64,000 nucleotides of DNA from Paenibacillus sp. BSR1-1. GTDB lineage: Bacteria > Bacillota > Bacilli > Bacillales > Cytobacillaceae. The notes beneath the pieces were generated by a model. That model had not been told where the DNA came from, ran no database searches, and worked only from the letters and a program-made list of their open reading frames with translations. The DNA is taken from contig NZ_JAQMWQ010000029.1 of the NCBI RefSeq assembly GCF_030403775.1, positions 1 to 64,000 of the forward strand. Direction: 5' to 3'. The translations under genes were made by a program, and so were the position numbers. This document shows positions 25,064 through 34,773 of this stretch, piece by piece; within the stretch, counting starts at the first letter, position 1, and the number at the start of each line of letters is the position of its first letter.

Positions 25064-28000
25064 TTGATAGACGTTAATAATTTTGAGTATATGAAGATTG
25101 GTCTTGCTTCACCGGATAAGATCCGTTCATGGTCTTTCGGAGAAGTCAAAAAGCCAGAAACCATTAACTATCGTACCTTGAAGCCTGAAAAAGACGGTTT
25201 ATTCTGTGAGCGAATTTTTGGTCCAACAAAGGACTGGGAATGTCATTGCGGAAAGTACAAGCGCGTCCGTTATAAGGGCGTTGTTTGTGACCGATGCGGC
25301 GTTGAAGTTACACGGGCAAAGGTTCGCCGTGAACGTATGGGACATATTGAACTTGCTGCACCTGTATCTCATATATGGTACTTTAAAGGAATCCCAAGCC
25401 GGATGGGTCTTGTGTTAGACATGTCCCCAAGAGCACTCGAGGAAGTTATTTATTTTGCTTCTTACGTAGTAACTGAATCCGGTGATACTGCACTAGATAA
25501 AAAGCAACTGCTTTCTGAAAAAGAATATCGTGCTTACCGTGAAAAGTACGGAAACAAATTCCAAGCTGCCATGGGTGCAGAAGCGATTAAAAAGCTTCTT
25601 TCTGATATCGATCTAGAAAAAGATGTAGATAGCTTAAAGGAAGAATTGAAAACTGCTCAAGGCCAGCGCCGTACGCGTGCGATTAAGCGCCTTGAAGTGT
25701 TAGAAGCATTCCGTGGTTCAGGAAATGAACCATCTTGGATGATTCTTGACGTTCTTCCGGTTATTCCGCCGGAATTACGCCCGATGGTGCAATTAGATGG
25801 AGGCAGATTTGCGACATCTGACTTGAACGATCTTTATCGTCGTGTTATTAACCGTAATAATCGTCTGAAGCGTTTATTAGATCTTGGTGCACCAAGCATT
25901 ATCGTTCAAAACGAAAAGCGGATGCTTCAAGAAGCTGTTGATGCCTTGATTGATAACGGACGCCGCGGGCGCCCTGTTACTGGTCCTGGTAACCGTCCGT
26001 TAAAGTCACTTTCTCATATGTTAAAAGGTAAGCAAGGACGTTTCCGCCAAAACTTACTTGGTAAGCGTGTTGACTATTCTGGACGTTCCGTTATCGTCGT
26101 AGGTCCAAACTTAAAAATGTATCAGTGCGGCCTTCCGAAAGAAATGGCTCTTGAATTGTTCAAGCCATTTGTCATGAAGGAATTAGTTGAAAAAGGCTTA
26201 GCACATAACATTAAATCAGCAAAACGCAAAATCGAACGAGTATCCCCTGATGTTTGGGATGTACTTGAAGATGTTATTAAGGAGCATCCGGTTCTGTTAA
26301 ACCGTGCCCCTACTTTGCATAGATTAGGAATCCAGGCTTTTGAGCCTACGTTAGTTGAAGGTAGAGCTATCCGTCTTCACCCGTTAGTATGTACGGCATA
26401 CAATGCCGACTTCGACGGTGACCAGATGGCGGTTCACGTGCCACTTTCATCTGAAGCACAAGCAGAAGCTCGTCTTTTAATGCTTGCCGCCCAAAACATC
26501 TTGAACCCTAAAGATGGTAAACCGGTTGTTACACCGTCTCAGGACATGGTTTTAGGTAACTATTACTTGACTCTTGAGCGTGAAGGTACAGTCGGCGAGG
26601 GTATGATTTTTAAAGATACAAACGAAGCGGTCCTTGCATACCAAAATGGTTATGCTCACTTCCATACGCGTGTCGCTGTACATGCCGGATCATTAGGAAA
26701 TGAAACTTTTACAGAAGAGCAAAATAATAAGTTATTAATCACGACGGTTGGTAAGCTTATTTTTAATGAAATTCTGCCAAAATCATTCCCGTATATCAAT
26801 GAACCAACTCGACACAATTTAGAAGTTGAAACGCCTGCTAAATATTTTGTAGAAAAAGGCGAAGATATCTCTGCGAAAATCAAAGATATGCCATTAGTTG
26901 ATCCGTTCAAGAAGAAAATCCTTGGAAATATCATTGCGGAAGTGTTCAAGCGTTTTAAGATTACTGAAACGTCAAAAATGCTTGACCGTATGAAAGACTT
27001 AGGATTTAAGCATTCAACTAAAGCTGGTATTACTGTTGGTGTGGCAGATATCGTCGTACTAGGTGAAAAACAAGAAATTCTGAAAGAAGCACAAGGTAAA
27101 GTTGATAACGTCATGAAACAGTTCAGACGTGGTTTAATTACCGAAGATGAGCGTTATGACCGTGTTATTGCCATCTGGAGTGCGGCTAAAGATACCATTC
27201 AAGGCAAGCTGATGAAATCCTTGAATAAAACGAACCCAATTTTCATGATGTCTGATTCCGGTGCCCGTGGTAATGCCTCGAACTTTACCCAGCTTGCTGG
27301 TATGCGCGGCTTGATGGCCAACCCGGCAGGACGTATCATCGAGTTACCGATTAAATCAAGTTTCCGTGAAGGATTAACGGTATTAGAGTACTTTATCTCT
27401 ACACACGGTGCGCGTAAAGGTCTTGCCGATACCGCTCTTAAAACCGCCGACTCTGGTTACTTGACTCGTCGTCTTGTTGACGTTGCCCAGGATGTTATTG
27501 TCCGAGAAGACGATTGCGGAACCGATCGCGGCTTTACAATCAGTGCCTTAAAAGACGGTACGGAAATCATTGAAGGCTTGGATGAGCGCTTAATTGGCCG
27601 CTATGCTCGCAAAGCAATCAAGCATCCTGAAACAAAAGAAGTGCTTGTTCCTGAAAATGGTCTGATTACTGAAGATCTTGCGGAAATCATTGTTGGCGCG
27701 GGTGTTGAAACCGTAAAAATCCGCTCTGCCTTTACATGTAATACTCGCCATGGTGTATGTAAGAAGTGTTATGGCCGTAACTTGGCTACAGGTCAAGAGG
27801 TTGAAGTGGGCGAAGCAGTTGGTATTATCGCTGCTCAATCCATCGGTGAACCTGGTACACAGTTAACCATGCGTACGTTCCATACGGGAGGTGTTGCCGG
27901 AGATGATATCACTCAAGGTTTACCGCGTATCCAAGAGATTTTTGAAGCCCGTAATCCTAAAGGTCAAGCTGTTATTTCTGAAATTGATGGTGTTGTTGTT

Positions 28001-28663
28001 GGTATTAATGAGGGCCGTGACCGTCAGCATGAAATCGTCGTTCAAGGCGAGGTTGAATCACGCACTTATAATGCACCGTATACAGCACGCTTGAAAGTAG
28101 CTGTCAATGATCATGTTGGCCGTGGTCAGGAATTAACAGAGGGTTCAATTGACCCTAAAGAATTAATCAAAGTAAAAGACGTAACATCTGTTCAAGAATA
28201 CCTATTGCGTGAAGTGCAGAAGGTTTACCGTATGCAAGGGGTAGAAATTGGCGATAAGCACGTTGAGGTAATGGTACGTCAAATGCTGCGTAAAATCCGT
28301 GTCAGCGAAGCGGGTGATACAGATGTATTACCAGGTACACTTCTAGACATTCACCAGTTTACGGATGCGAACGAAAAAGCATTATTGGCTGGTAAAATGC
28401 CGGCAACTGGCCGTCCGGTCTTGCTTGGTATTACAAAAGCATCACTGGAGACTGATTCATTCTTGTCAGCAGCATCGTTCCAAGAAACAACAAGAGTTCT
28501 TACCGATGCAGCGATCAAAGGCAAGCGCGATGAATTACTCGGCTTAAAAGAAAATGTTATCATCGGAAAACTTGTACCTGCTGGTACCGGCATGCAGCGC
28601 TACCGCAAAGCAGAGCCTGTCCTGAGGGATACAACTTCTGAAGAAACAGTTGCTATTGACTAA
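25064..28663 (+). CDS. rpoC: RNA polymerase beta' subunit
   Basis: 1199 residues from TTG 25064, with GGGAGG upstream. The N-terminal zinc site (CHCGKYKRVRYKGVVCDRCG), the catalytic NADFDGD magnesium motif and the second cysteine set (CNTRHGVCKKCYG) are intact. No insertion or truncation relative to Bacillus RpoC was noticed. Confidence 0.98.
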   Translation: MIDVNNFEYMKIGLASPDKIRSWSFGEVKKPETINYRTLKPEKDGLFCERIFGPTKDWECHCGKYKRVRYKGVVCDRCGVEVTRAKVRRERMGHIELAAPVSHIWYFKGIPSRMGLVLDMSPRALEEVIYFASYVVTESGDTALDKKQLLSEKEYRAYREKYGNKFQAAMGAEAIKKLLSDIDLEKDVDSLKEELKTAQGQRRTRAIKRLEVLEAFRGSGNEPSWMILDVLPVIPPELRPMVQLDGGRFATSDLNDLYRRVINRNNRLKRLLDLGAPSIIVQNEKRMLQEAVDALIDNGRRGRPVTGPGNRPLKSLSHMLKGKQGRFRQNLLGKRVDYSGRSVIVVGPNLKMYQCGLPKEMALELFKPFVMKELVEKGLAHNIKSAKRKIERVSPDVWDVLEDVIKEHPVLLNRAPTLHRLGIQAFEPTLVEGRAIRLHPLVCTAYNADFDGDQMAVHVPLSSEAQAEARLLMLAAQNILNPKDGKPVVTPSQDMVLGNYYLTLEREGTVGEGMIFKDTNEAVLAYQNGYAHFHTRVAVHAGSLGNETFTEEQNNKLLITTVGKLIFNEILPKSFPYINEPTRHNLEVETPAKYFVEKGEDISAKIKDMPLVDPFKKKILGNIIAEVFKRFKITETSKMLDRMKDLGFKHSTKAGITVGVADIVVLGEKQEILKEAQGKVDNVMKQFRRGLITEDERYDRVIAIWSAAKDTIQGKLMKSLNKTNPIFMMSDSGARGNASNFTQLAGMRGLMANPAGRIIELPIKSSFREGLTVLEYFISTHGARKGLADTALKTADSGYLTRRLVDVAQDVIVREDDCGTDRGFTISALKDGTEIIEGLDERLIGRYARKAIKHPETKEVLVPENGLITEDLAEIIVGAGVETVKIRSAFTCNTRHGVCKKCYGRNLATGQEVEVGEAVGIIAAQSIGEPGTQLTMRTFHTGGVAGDDITQGLPRIQEIFEARNPKGQAVISEIDGVVVGINEGRDRQHEIVVQGEVESRTYNAPYTARLKVAVNDHVGRGQELTEGSIDPKELIKVKDVTSVQEYLLREVQKVYRMQGVEIGDKHVEVMVRQMLRKIRVSEAGDTDVLPGTLLDIHQFTDANEKALLAGKMPATGRPVLLGITKASLETDSFLSAASFQETTRVLTDAAIKGKRDELLGLKENVIIGKLVPAGTGMQRYRKAEPVLRDTTSEETVAID

Positions 28664-28671
28664 TTTAAAAG

Positions 28672-28704
28672 GCGGTATCTGCTAAACGGCAGATACCGCA
28701 TTTT
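28672..28704 (+). terminator. Hairpin after rpoC
   Basis: GCGGTATCTGC and GCAGATACCGC pair over TAAACG and end in ATTTT. The T-run is short, so termination may be partial. Confidence 0.65.
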
Positions 28705-28746
28705 AAAGAATAATAATTTGTTTGTATAAAAAAGTAAAATCAAATG

Positions 28747-28775
28747 TTGACATCTTTTTGCTAAGATGTTACTAT
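28747..28775 (+). promoter_or_regulatory. Sigma-A promoter of ybxF and the str region
   Basis: TTGACA (28747-28752) and TACTAT (28770-28775), 17 bases apart. Confidence 0.8.
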
Positions 28776-28820
28776 ATCAAAGGTGCTCCTATTCACCTGA
28801 TACTTTGGAGGATATGATTA

Positions 28821-29069
28821 ATGTCTTATGAAAAAGTATTACAGGCACAAAAGATCATTATAGGAACTAAACAAACAGTGAAAGCCCTAAAGGAAGGGAA
28901 AGTTCAAGAAATTTTCGTTGCAGCCGATGCAGAACCAAAGGTTACTGGAAAGATTGTAGAGGAAGCTCTTGGATTAAACGTTCCGGTCCAATATGTTGAC
29001 TCGATGAAAAAACTCGGGAAAGCGTGCGGGATTGAAGTAGGTGCAGCAGCTGTAGCAATTATCCGTTAA
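28821..29069 (+). CDS. rplGB: YbxF, L7Ae-family kink-turn RNA-binding protein
   Basis: 82 residues, a single L7Ae/L30e/S12e/Gadd45 domain (IGTKQTVKALKEGKVQEIFVAADAEP). In B. subtilis this paralogue binds RNA kink-turns and associates with ribosomes; a precise role is not known. It heads the str operon before rpsL. Confidence 0.9.
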   Translation: MSYEKVLQAQKIIIGTKQTVKALKEGKVQEIFVAADAEPKVTGKIVEEALGLNVPVQYVDSMKKLGKACGIEVGAAAVAIIR

Positions 29070-29172
29070 AAACTGTTTTTGTAGATAGAGTAGTCTGCAA
29101 AAACTTTGTTTTTGCAAAAAAATGAACCACCTGGATGTGTGGGCTTACAAATAATGAAGGGAGGAAAAAATC

Positions 29173-29595
29173 ATGCCTACTATTAACCAATTAGTGCGCA
29201 AGCCTCGTCAAACTAAAGAGGAAAAGTCAAAATCACCTGCGCTAAATAAAGGTTACAACAGCTTCAAGAAATCACAAACTAATGTATCTTCACCACAAAA
29301 ACGCGGAGTATGTACTCGTGTTGGTACAATGACTCCAAAGAAACCAAACTCAGCGTTACGTAAATATGCACGTGTACGTTTGACAAATGGTATCGAGGTG
29401 ACTGCATACATTCCTGGTATCGGCCACAACCTTCAAGAGCACAGTGTTGTTCTTATCCGTGGAGGACGTGTAAAGGACTTACCGGGGGTACGTTATCACA
29501 TCGTACGTGGAGCGCTTGATACAGCTGGTGTAAACAACCGTATGCAAGGCCGTTCTAAATATGGTACTAAGAGACCAAAAGCAGCAAAAAAATAA
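29173..29595 (+). CDS. rpsL: 30S ribosomal protein S12
   Basis: 140 residues. Decoding-centre loops TPKKPNSALRK and GGRVKDLPGVRYH are intact, with lysines at both streptomycin-relevant positions, so the protein looks wild type. Preceded by GGGAGG. Confidence 0.98.
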   Translation: MPTINQLVRKPRQTKEEKSKSPALNKGYNSFKKSQTNVSSPQKRGVCTRVGTMTPKKPNSALRKYARVRLTNGIEVTAYIPGIGHNLQEHSVVLIRGGRVKDLPGVRYHIVRGALDTAGVNNRMQGRSKYGTKRPKAAKK

Positions 29596-29636
29596 TTTGA
29601 CACTAAATAGAAGCTTCTTTGAAAGGAGGAAAAACA

Positions 29637-30107
29637 ATGCCACGTAAAGGTCCTGTAGCAAAGAGAGACGTGTTACCAGATCCGCTTTACAATTCAAAAT
29701 TAGTTACTCGTCTAATCAACAAAATGATGATCGACGGTAAAAGAGGTAAATCTCAAGAAATTCTTTACTCTGCATTTAATACTATCCGTGAACGTTCTGG
29801 CAAGGAGCCAATGGAAGTATTCGAAGCAGCAATGAAAAACATCATGCCAGTTCTAGAAGTAAGAGCACGCCGTGTTGGTGGTGCTAACTACCAAGTTCCA
29901 GTTGAGGTGCGTCCTGACCGCCGTACAACTCTTGGTCTTCGCTGGTTAGTAAACTATTCACGACTTCGCGGTGAAAAAACGATGGAAGAGCGTTTAGCTA
30001 ACGAAATCATGGATGCAGCTAACAATTCTGGTGCATCTGTTAAGAAGCGTGAAGATACACACAAAATGGCAGAAGCAAACAAAGCGTTTGCTCACTATCG
30101 TTGGTAA
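29637..30107 (+). CDS. rpsG: 30S ribosomal protein S7
   Basis: 156 residues from ATG 29637 (MPRKGPVAKRDV), with AAAGGAGG upstream; an earlier in-frame start overlaps that site. S7 starts assembly of the 30S head and contacts the E-site tRNA. 41 bases after rpsL, in the same operon. Confidence 0.97.
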   Translation: MPRKGPVAKRDVLPDPLYNSKLVTRLINKMMIDGKRGKSQEILYSAFNTIRERSGKEPMEVFEAAMKNIMPVLEVRARRVGGANYQVPVEVRPDRRTTLGLRWLVNYSRLRGEKTMEERLANEIMDAANNSGASVKKREDTHKMAEANKAFAHYRW

Positions 30108-30155
30108 TTTAACCTTCAATATAAAAACTTTCATACTAGGAAGGAGAAAGACCCA

Positions 30156-32237
30156 ATGGCAAGAGAGTTCTCCTTAAACAACACTCGTAATATCGGGATC
30201 ATGGCACACATCGATGCCGGTAAAACGACGACCACTGAGCGTGTCCTTTACTACACTGGTAAAATTCATAAAATCGGTGAAACACATGAAGGCGCTTCTC
30301 AGATGGACTGGATGGAGCAAGAACAAGAACGCGGAATTACAATCACTTCCGCTGCAACAACTGCACAATGGAAAGGCCACCGTGTTAACATCATCGACAC
30401 ACCAGGACACGTAGACTTCACAGTTGAAGTTGAACGTTCCCTGCGTGTACTTGATGGTGCGGTAGCTGTCCTAGATGCACAATCAGGCGTTGAACCGCAA
30501 ACTGAAACAGTTTGGCGCCAAGCAACAACTTACGGTGTACCACGTGTTGTATTCGTAAACAAGATGGACAAAATCGGAGCTGATTTCCTATATTCTGTAG
30601 GAACAATTCATGATCGTCTTCAAGCGAATGCTCATGCAATTCAGTTACCAATCGGAGCTGAAGATCAGTTTGAAGCCATCATTGACCTTGTGGAAATGAA
30701 TGCTGTATTCTACGGGAACGACTTAGGTACTGATATTGAAGTACGTGAGATTCCTGAAGAATTCCGCGCTCAAGCTGAAGAATACCGTGAAAAGCTAGTA
30801 GAAGCGGTTGCTGAACTAGATGAAGAGTTAATGGAAAAGTACCTTGGTGGTGAAGAAATCACTAAAGAAGAACTTAAAGCAGGAATTCGTAAAGGTACTG
30901 TTAACGTTGAATTCTATCCAGTAATTTGTGGATCTGCATTCAAAAACAAAGGTGTTCAGTTAATGCTAGATGCTGTTATTGATTATCTTCCATCTCCACT
31001 TGATGTACCTGCAATCAAAGGTCACGCTGTTGATGATGAAGAAGAAACAATTGAACGTCATTCAAGTGATGAAGAGCCATTCTCAGCTCTTGCATTCAAA
31101 GTTATGACTGACCCTTATGTTGGTAAATTAACGTTTTTCCGCGTTTACTCTGGTACTTTAGAATCTGGATCATATGTTCAGAACTCAACTAAAGGCAAGC
31201 GTGAGCGTATCGGACGTATACTGCAAATGCACGCAAACAGCCGTCAAGAAATCTCTAAGGTTTATGCCGGTGACATTGCAGCTGCAGTAGGTTTGAAAGA
31301 TACAACAACTGGTGATACTCTATGTGACGACAAAAACCCTGTTATCCTAGAGTCTATGCAATTCCCTGAGCCAGTTATTCAACTTTCTGTTGAACCAAAA
31401 TCAAAAGCTGACCAAGATAAGATGACAACTGCACTACAGAAGCTTCAAGAAGAAGATCCGACTTTCCGTGCACATACTGACCAGGAGACTGGACAGGTTA
31501 TCATCGCTGGTATGGGTGAGCTTCACCTAGATATCATCGTTGACCGTATGCGCCGTGAATTTAAGGTTGAAGCTAACGTAGGTGCGCCTCAGGTTGCCTA
31601 CCGCGAAACTTTCCGTGCTTCTGCACAAGTTGAAGGTAAATTCGCTCGTCAATCTGGTGGTCGTGGACAATACGGTCACGTTTGGATCGAATTCTCACCT
31701 AACGAAGAAGGAAAAGGATTCGAATTTGAAAACGGTATTGTCGGTGGTGTTGTTCCTCGTGAATACATCGCTCCAGTTCAAGCTGGACTTGAAGATGCTC
31801 TACAACGTGGTGTTCTTGCTGGATATCCACTAGTTGATATTAAAGCAAGACTATTTGACGGATCATACCATGATGTTGACTCCTCTGAAATGGCGTTTAA
31901 GATTGCCGCTTCAATGGCTCTTAAAAATGCTGCTTCTAAGTGTCAGCCTGTAATCCTTGAGCCTATGATGAGAGTTGAAGTTGTTATCCCTGAAGAATAT
32001 CTAGGTGATATTATGGGACAAATCACTGCTCGTCGTGGACGTGTAGAGGGAATGGAAGCTCGTGGTAATGCACAAGTTGTTCGTTCAATGGTTCCACTAT
32101 CAGAAATGTTTGGTTATGCAACAGCTCTTCGTTCAAGTACACAAGGCCGCGGTGTATTCTCTATGCACTTCGATCACTACGAAGAAGTACCTAAATCAGT
32201 TTCTGAAGAAATCATCAAAAAAAATAAAGGTGAATAA
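30156..32237 (+). CDS. fusA: Elongation factor G
   Basis: 693 residues. GTPase G1 motif AHIDAGKTTTTE, G3 DTPGHVDF and G4 NKMD are present, followed by domains II to V. It drives translocation and, with RRF, ribosome recycling. Normal length for Bacillus EF-G. Confidence 0.98.
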   Translation: MAREFSLNNTRNIGIMAHIDAGKTTTTERVLYYTGKIHKIGETHEGASQMDWMEQEQERGITITSAATTAQWKGHRVNIIDTPGHVDFTVEVERSLRVLDGAVAVLDAQSGVEPQTETVWRQATTYGVPRVVFVNKMDKIGADFLYSVGTIHDRLQANAHAIQLPIGAEDQFEAIIDLVEMNAVFYGNDLGTDIEVREIPEEFRAQAEEYREKLVEAVAELDEELMEKYLGGEEITKEELKAGIRKGTVNVEFYPVICGSAFKNKGVQLMLDAVIDYLPSPLDVPAIKGHAVDDEEETIERHSSDEEPFSALAFKVMTDPYVGKLTFFRVYSGTLESGSYVQNSTKGKRERIGRILQMHANSRQEISKVYAGDIAAAVGLKDTTTGDTLCDDKNPVILESMQFPEPVIQLSVEPKSKADQDKMTTALQKLQEEDPTFRAHTDQETGQVIIAGMGELHLDIIVDRMRREFKVEANVGAPQVAYRETFRASAQVEGKFARQSGGRGQYGHVWIEFSPNEEGKGFEFENGIVGGVVPREYIAPVQAGLEDALQRGVLAGYPLVDIKARLFDGSYHDVDSSEMAFKIAASMALKNAASKCQPVILEPMMRVEVVIPEEYLGDIMGQITARRGRVEGMEARGNAQVVRSMVPLSEMFGYATALRSSTQGRGVFSMHFDHYEEVPKSVSEEIIKKNKGE

Positions 32238-32266
32238 TTGATTTTCATCTTTCAATAAAGTATAAC
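32238..32266 (+). promoter_or_regulatory. Sigma-A promoter of tuf
   Basis: TTGATT (32238-32243) and TATAAC (32261-32266), 17 bases apart, one base after the fusA stop. A stem-loop, ATGGAAGCTG with CAGCTTCCAT (32281-32323), lies in the resulting 5' leader. Confidence 0.7.
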
Positions 32267-32367
32267 TACTATTGTGAGTAATGGAAGCTGTGATAATGGG
32301 ACAAATCATTTTTCAGCTTCCATAAAAAATATACTTAACTTTTATAATCCAAAGGAGGATTTTCCAA

Positions 32368-33555
32368 ATGGCAAAAGCTAAATTCGACCGTTCAAAGCCA
32401 CACGTTAACATTGGTACAATCGGACACGTTGACCATGGTAAAACTACTTTAACTGCTGCAATCACTTCTGTTCTTGCAAAATCTGGTAAAGCAGAAGCTC
32501 GTGCATACGATCAAATCGACGGTGCTCCAGAAGAAAGAGAACGTGGTATCACAATCTCTACTGCTCACGTTGAGTATGAAACAGATCTTCGTCACTATGC
32601 ACACGTAGACTGCCCAGGACACGCAGACTATGTTAAAAACATGATCACTGGTGCTGCACAAATGGACGGCGGTATCCTAGTTGTTTCTGCAACTGATGGT
32701 CCAATGCCACAAACTCGTGAGCACATCCTTCTTTCTCGTCAGGTAGGCGTACCTTACCTTGTTGTATTCATGAACAAGTGTGACATGGTAGACGACGAAG
32801 AACTTCTTGAATTAGTAGAAATGGAAATTCGTGATCTATTATCAGAATACGATTTCCCTGGCGATGACACTCCAGTTATCAAAGGTTCTGCTCTAAAAGC
32901 ATTAGAAGGCGATGCTGCTTGGGAAGAAAAAATCTTTGAACTTATGACTGCTGTTGATGAGTTCATCCCAACTCCTGCTCGTGACACTGACAAGCCTTTC
33001 ATGATGCCAGTTGAGGATGTATTCTCAATCACTGGTCGTGGAACAGTTGCTACAGGACGTGTTGAGCGTGGTGTAGTTAAAGTTGGTGACGTAGTTGAAA
33101 TCGTAGGTTTCACTGAAGAGCCAAAATCTACTACTGTAACAGGTGTAGAAATGTTCCGTAAGCTTCTTGACTTTGCTGAAGCTGGTGACAACATTGGTGC
33201 CCTTCTTCGTGGTGTTGCTCGTGAAGAAATCGAGCGTGGTCAAGTTTTGGCTAAGCCAAAATCAATCACTCCACACACAAAGTTCAAAGCACAAGTTTAC
33301 GTTTTAACAAAAGAAGAAGGTGGACGTCATACTCCATTCTTCACTAACTACCGTCCACAATTCTATTTCCGTACTTCTGATATTACTGGTATTTGTAACC
33401 TTCCAGAAGGTACTGAAATGGTTATGCCTGGCGACCACATCGAAATGACTGTTGAGCTAATCGCTCCAGTTGCGATCGAAGAAGGAACTAAGTTCTCTAT
33501 TCGTGAAGGTGGCCGTACAGTAGGTTCAGGTTCAATCACTGATATCACTGAGTAA
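32368..33555 (+). CDS. tuf: Elongation factor Tu
   Basis: 395 residues. GHVDHGKTTL, DCPGHADY and NKCD make the GTPase; domains II and III follow. It carries aminoacyl-tRNA to the ribosome. Its strong site AAAGGAGG and codon use suggest very high expression. It is the last gene of the str block before the germination island. Confidence 0.99.
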   Translation: MAKAKFDRSKPHVNIGTIGHVDHGKTTLTAAITSVLAKSGKAEARAYDQIDGAPEERERGITISTAHVEYETDLRHYAHVDCPGHADYVKNMITGAAQMDGGILVVSATDGPMPQTREHILLSRQVGVPYLVVFMNKCDMVDDEELLELVEMEIRDLLSEYDFPGDDTPVIKGSALKALEGDAAWEEKIFELMTAVDEFIPTPARDTDKPFMMPVEDVFSITGRGTVATGRVERGVVKVGDVVEIVGFTEEPKSTTVTGVEMFRKLLDFAEAGDNIGALLRGVAREEIERGQVLAKPKSITPHTKFKAQVYVLTKEEGGRHTPFFTNYRPQFYFRTSDITGICNLPEGTEMVMPGDHIEMTVELIAPVAIEEGTKFSIREGGRTVGSGSITDITE

Positions 33556-33567
33556 TCAATATATATG

Positions 33568-33600
33568 AAAGCAGATGGATGACGATCCATCTGCTTTTTT
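33568..33600 (+). terminator. Terminator after tuf
   Basis: AAGCAGATGGAT and ATCCATCTGCTT pair over GACG and run into T. The end of the leftward gerAB gene lies just beyond. Confidence 0.9.
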
Positions 33601-33621
33601 AATTTGTCTATAAACTGAAGG

Positions 33622-34713
33622 TCAATAACTGTCCTTTTTTCTTATCTTGCTCACTATTAATAATAATAATGGAAAAAAGAGACCAAAAGGGAGAGAAAAA
33701 GACGTCCACCATTCTGCTTGTTTGTCAGATTCAACTATATTCTTATTTATAATGAGAGAGAGAACAAGTGTTATTAACCCTAATGGAAACGTCAAACATT
33801 TATATTCCTTTAGTTCTAGAATTTGACCCATACATATAATGGACCCATAAAAATAAAGTGTGATTTTAATATAGATGGAAATGAACCAAATGAAGGCCAT
33901 GACGGCCTCTATTCGCTGCCAAAAGCCTCCAATATTGATTTTTAGTGCAAGAGCATAGGCAACAAATTCCATATTCTCAGAAAAGTAAGTGCCTAAGCAC
34001 AATATGCTTAGTAATGTTACGACTGTTAAAACAGTTCCACCAATAAATGTTCCAAGCAAAAAGGATTTTTTTGCTTTTGTTGTTTGGTTTACAGCGGGGA
34101 AGACCATTAAGAACAATACTAATTGCAAATAAGGTGTCCCAACGGATTTCACAGCAGCACTAATTATGGGTTTTGTCCCATTGGCTAATATGGGTTGAAG
34201 CTGCTGAAATTCAATCATTGGGAAAATCGATATGATAAAAATAAGTAAAAGTAAAAAAATGATTGGAAAGAAAATTTCTATAGCTCGTGAAAAGGTTTCT
34301 ATTCCGTATAGGACGCCCATAATCATTATTCCGATTAAAAGAATATGAAGGGGTAAAATGGGCGTATCCGGGAGAATTTGTATGATGACAAAGTCACCGA
34401 TTTGTCTGATGAATACAGCAAGGCTAAGAAAAAAATAAATGAAATACAAAAAGGATAGGAGTTTTCCGAGCCATTTTCCTAATATTCTTTCGCTATATTC
34501 AGTTAGGTTCATTGTCGGAAATCTACTACCTAATAAATTGAACAGAGACACCAGTATTAGCCCTAGTCCGACCACAATAATATTAGCCATCCAAGCATCC
34601 TGTTTCGCACTATGTACAAGACCTGAGGGAGTATACAAAATGCTGCCGCCAACAATAAAAAATGCAATCATGATTGTATATTGATGAGGTGAAATTTTTC
34701 CATTCTCAAGCAT
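33622..34713 (-). CDS. GerAB-family spore germinant-receptor permease subunit
   Basis: 363 residues, about ten hydrophobic segments and few charged residues, as in spore-permease (APC-like) B subunits. The N-terminal HSAKQDAWM segment matches the conserved AKQDAW signature shared by two other B genes in this island. B subunits sit in the inner spore membrane and take part in germinant recognition. It is the last of three leftward genes, after two gerAC genes. A 60-base gap precedes it. The ligand cannot be told. Confidence 0.9.
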   Translation of the reverse strand: MLENGKISPHQYTIMIAFFIVGGSILYTPSGLVHSAKQDAWMANIIVVGLGLILVSLFNLLGSRFPTMNLTEYSERILGKWLGKLLSFLYFIYFFLSLAVFIRQIGDFVIIQILPDTPILPLHILLIGIMIMGVLYGIETFSRAIEIFFPIIFLLLLIFIISIFPMIEFQQLQPILANGTKPIISAAVKSVGTPYLQLVLFLMVFPAVNQTTKAKKSFLLGTFIGGTVLTVVTLLSILCLGTYFSENMEFVAYALALKINIGGFWQRIEAVMAFIWFISIYIKITLYFYGSIICMGQILELKEYKCLTFPLGLITLVLSLIINKNIVESDKQAEWWTSFSLPFGLFFPLLLLIVSKIRKKDSY

Positions 34714-34773
34714 GCTTGTTCCTCGCTTTTCCCAGAAAACATATTTTTTTGAATGGGAACATCTATTTATTTG

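Noticed and set aside
26656..27114. 152-codon reverse frame inside rpoC
   Set aside because: It is an antisense shadow of a highly conserved gene with serine/threonine-rich translation and no start signals.
29097..29115. Perfect hairpin GCAAAAAC-TTT-GTTTTTGC before rpsL
   Set aside because: It is followed by A rather than T on the plus strand, so it is not a terminator for ybxF; the AT-rich palindrome may be incidental.
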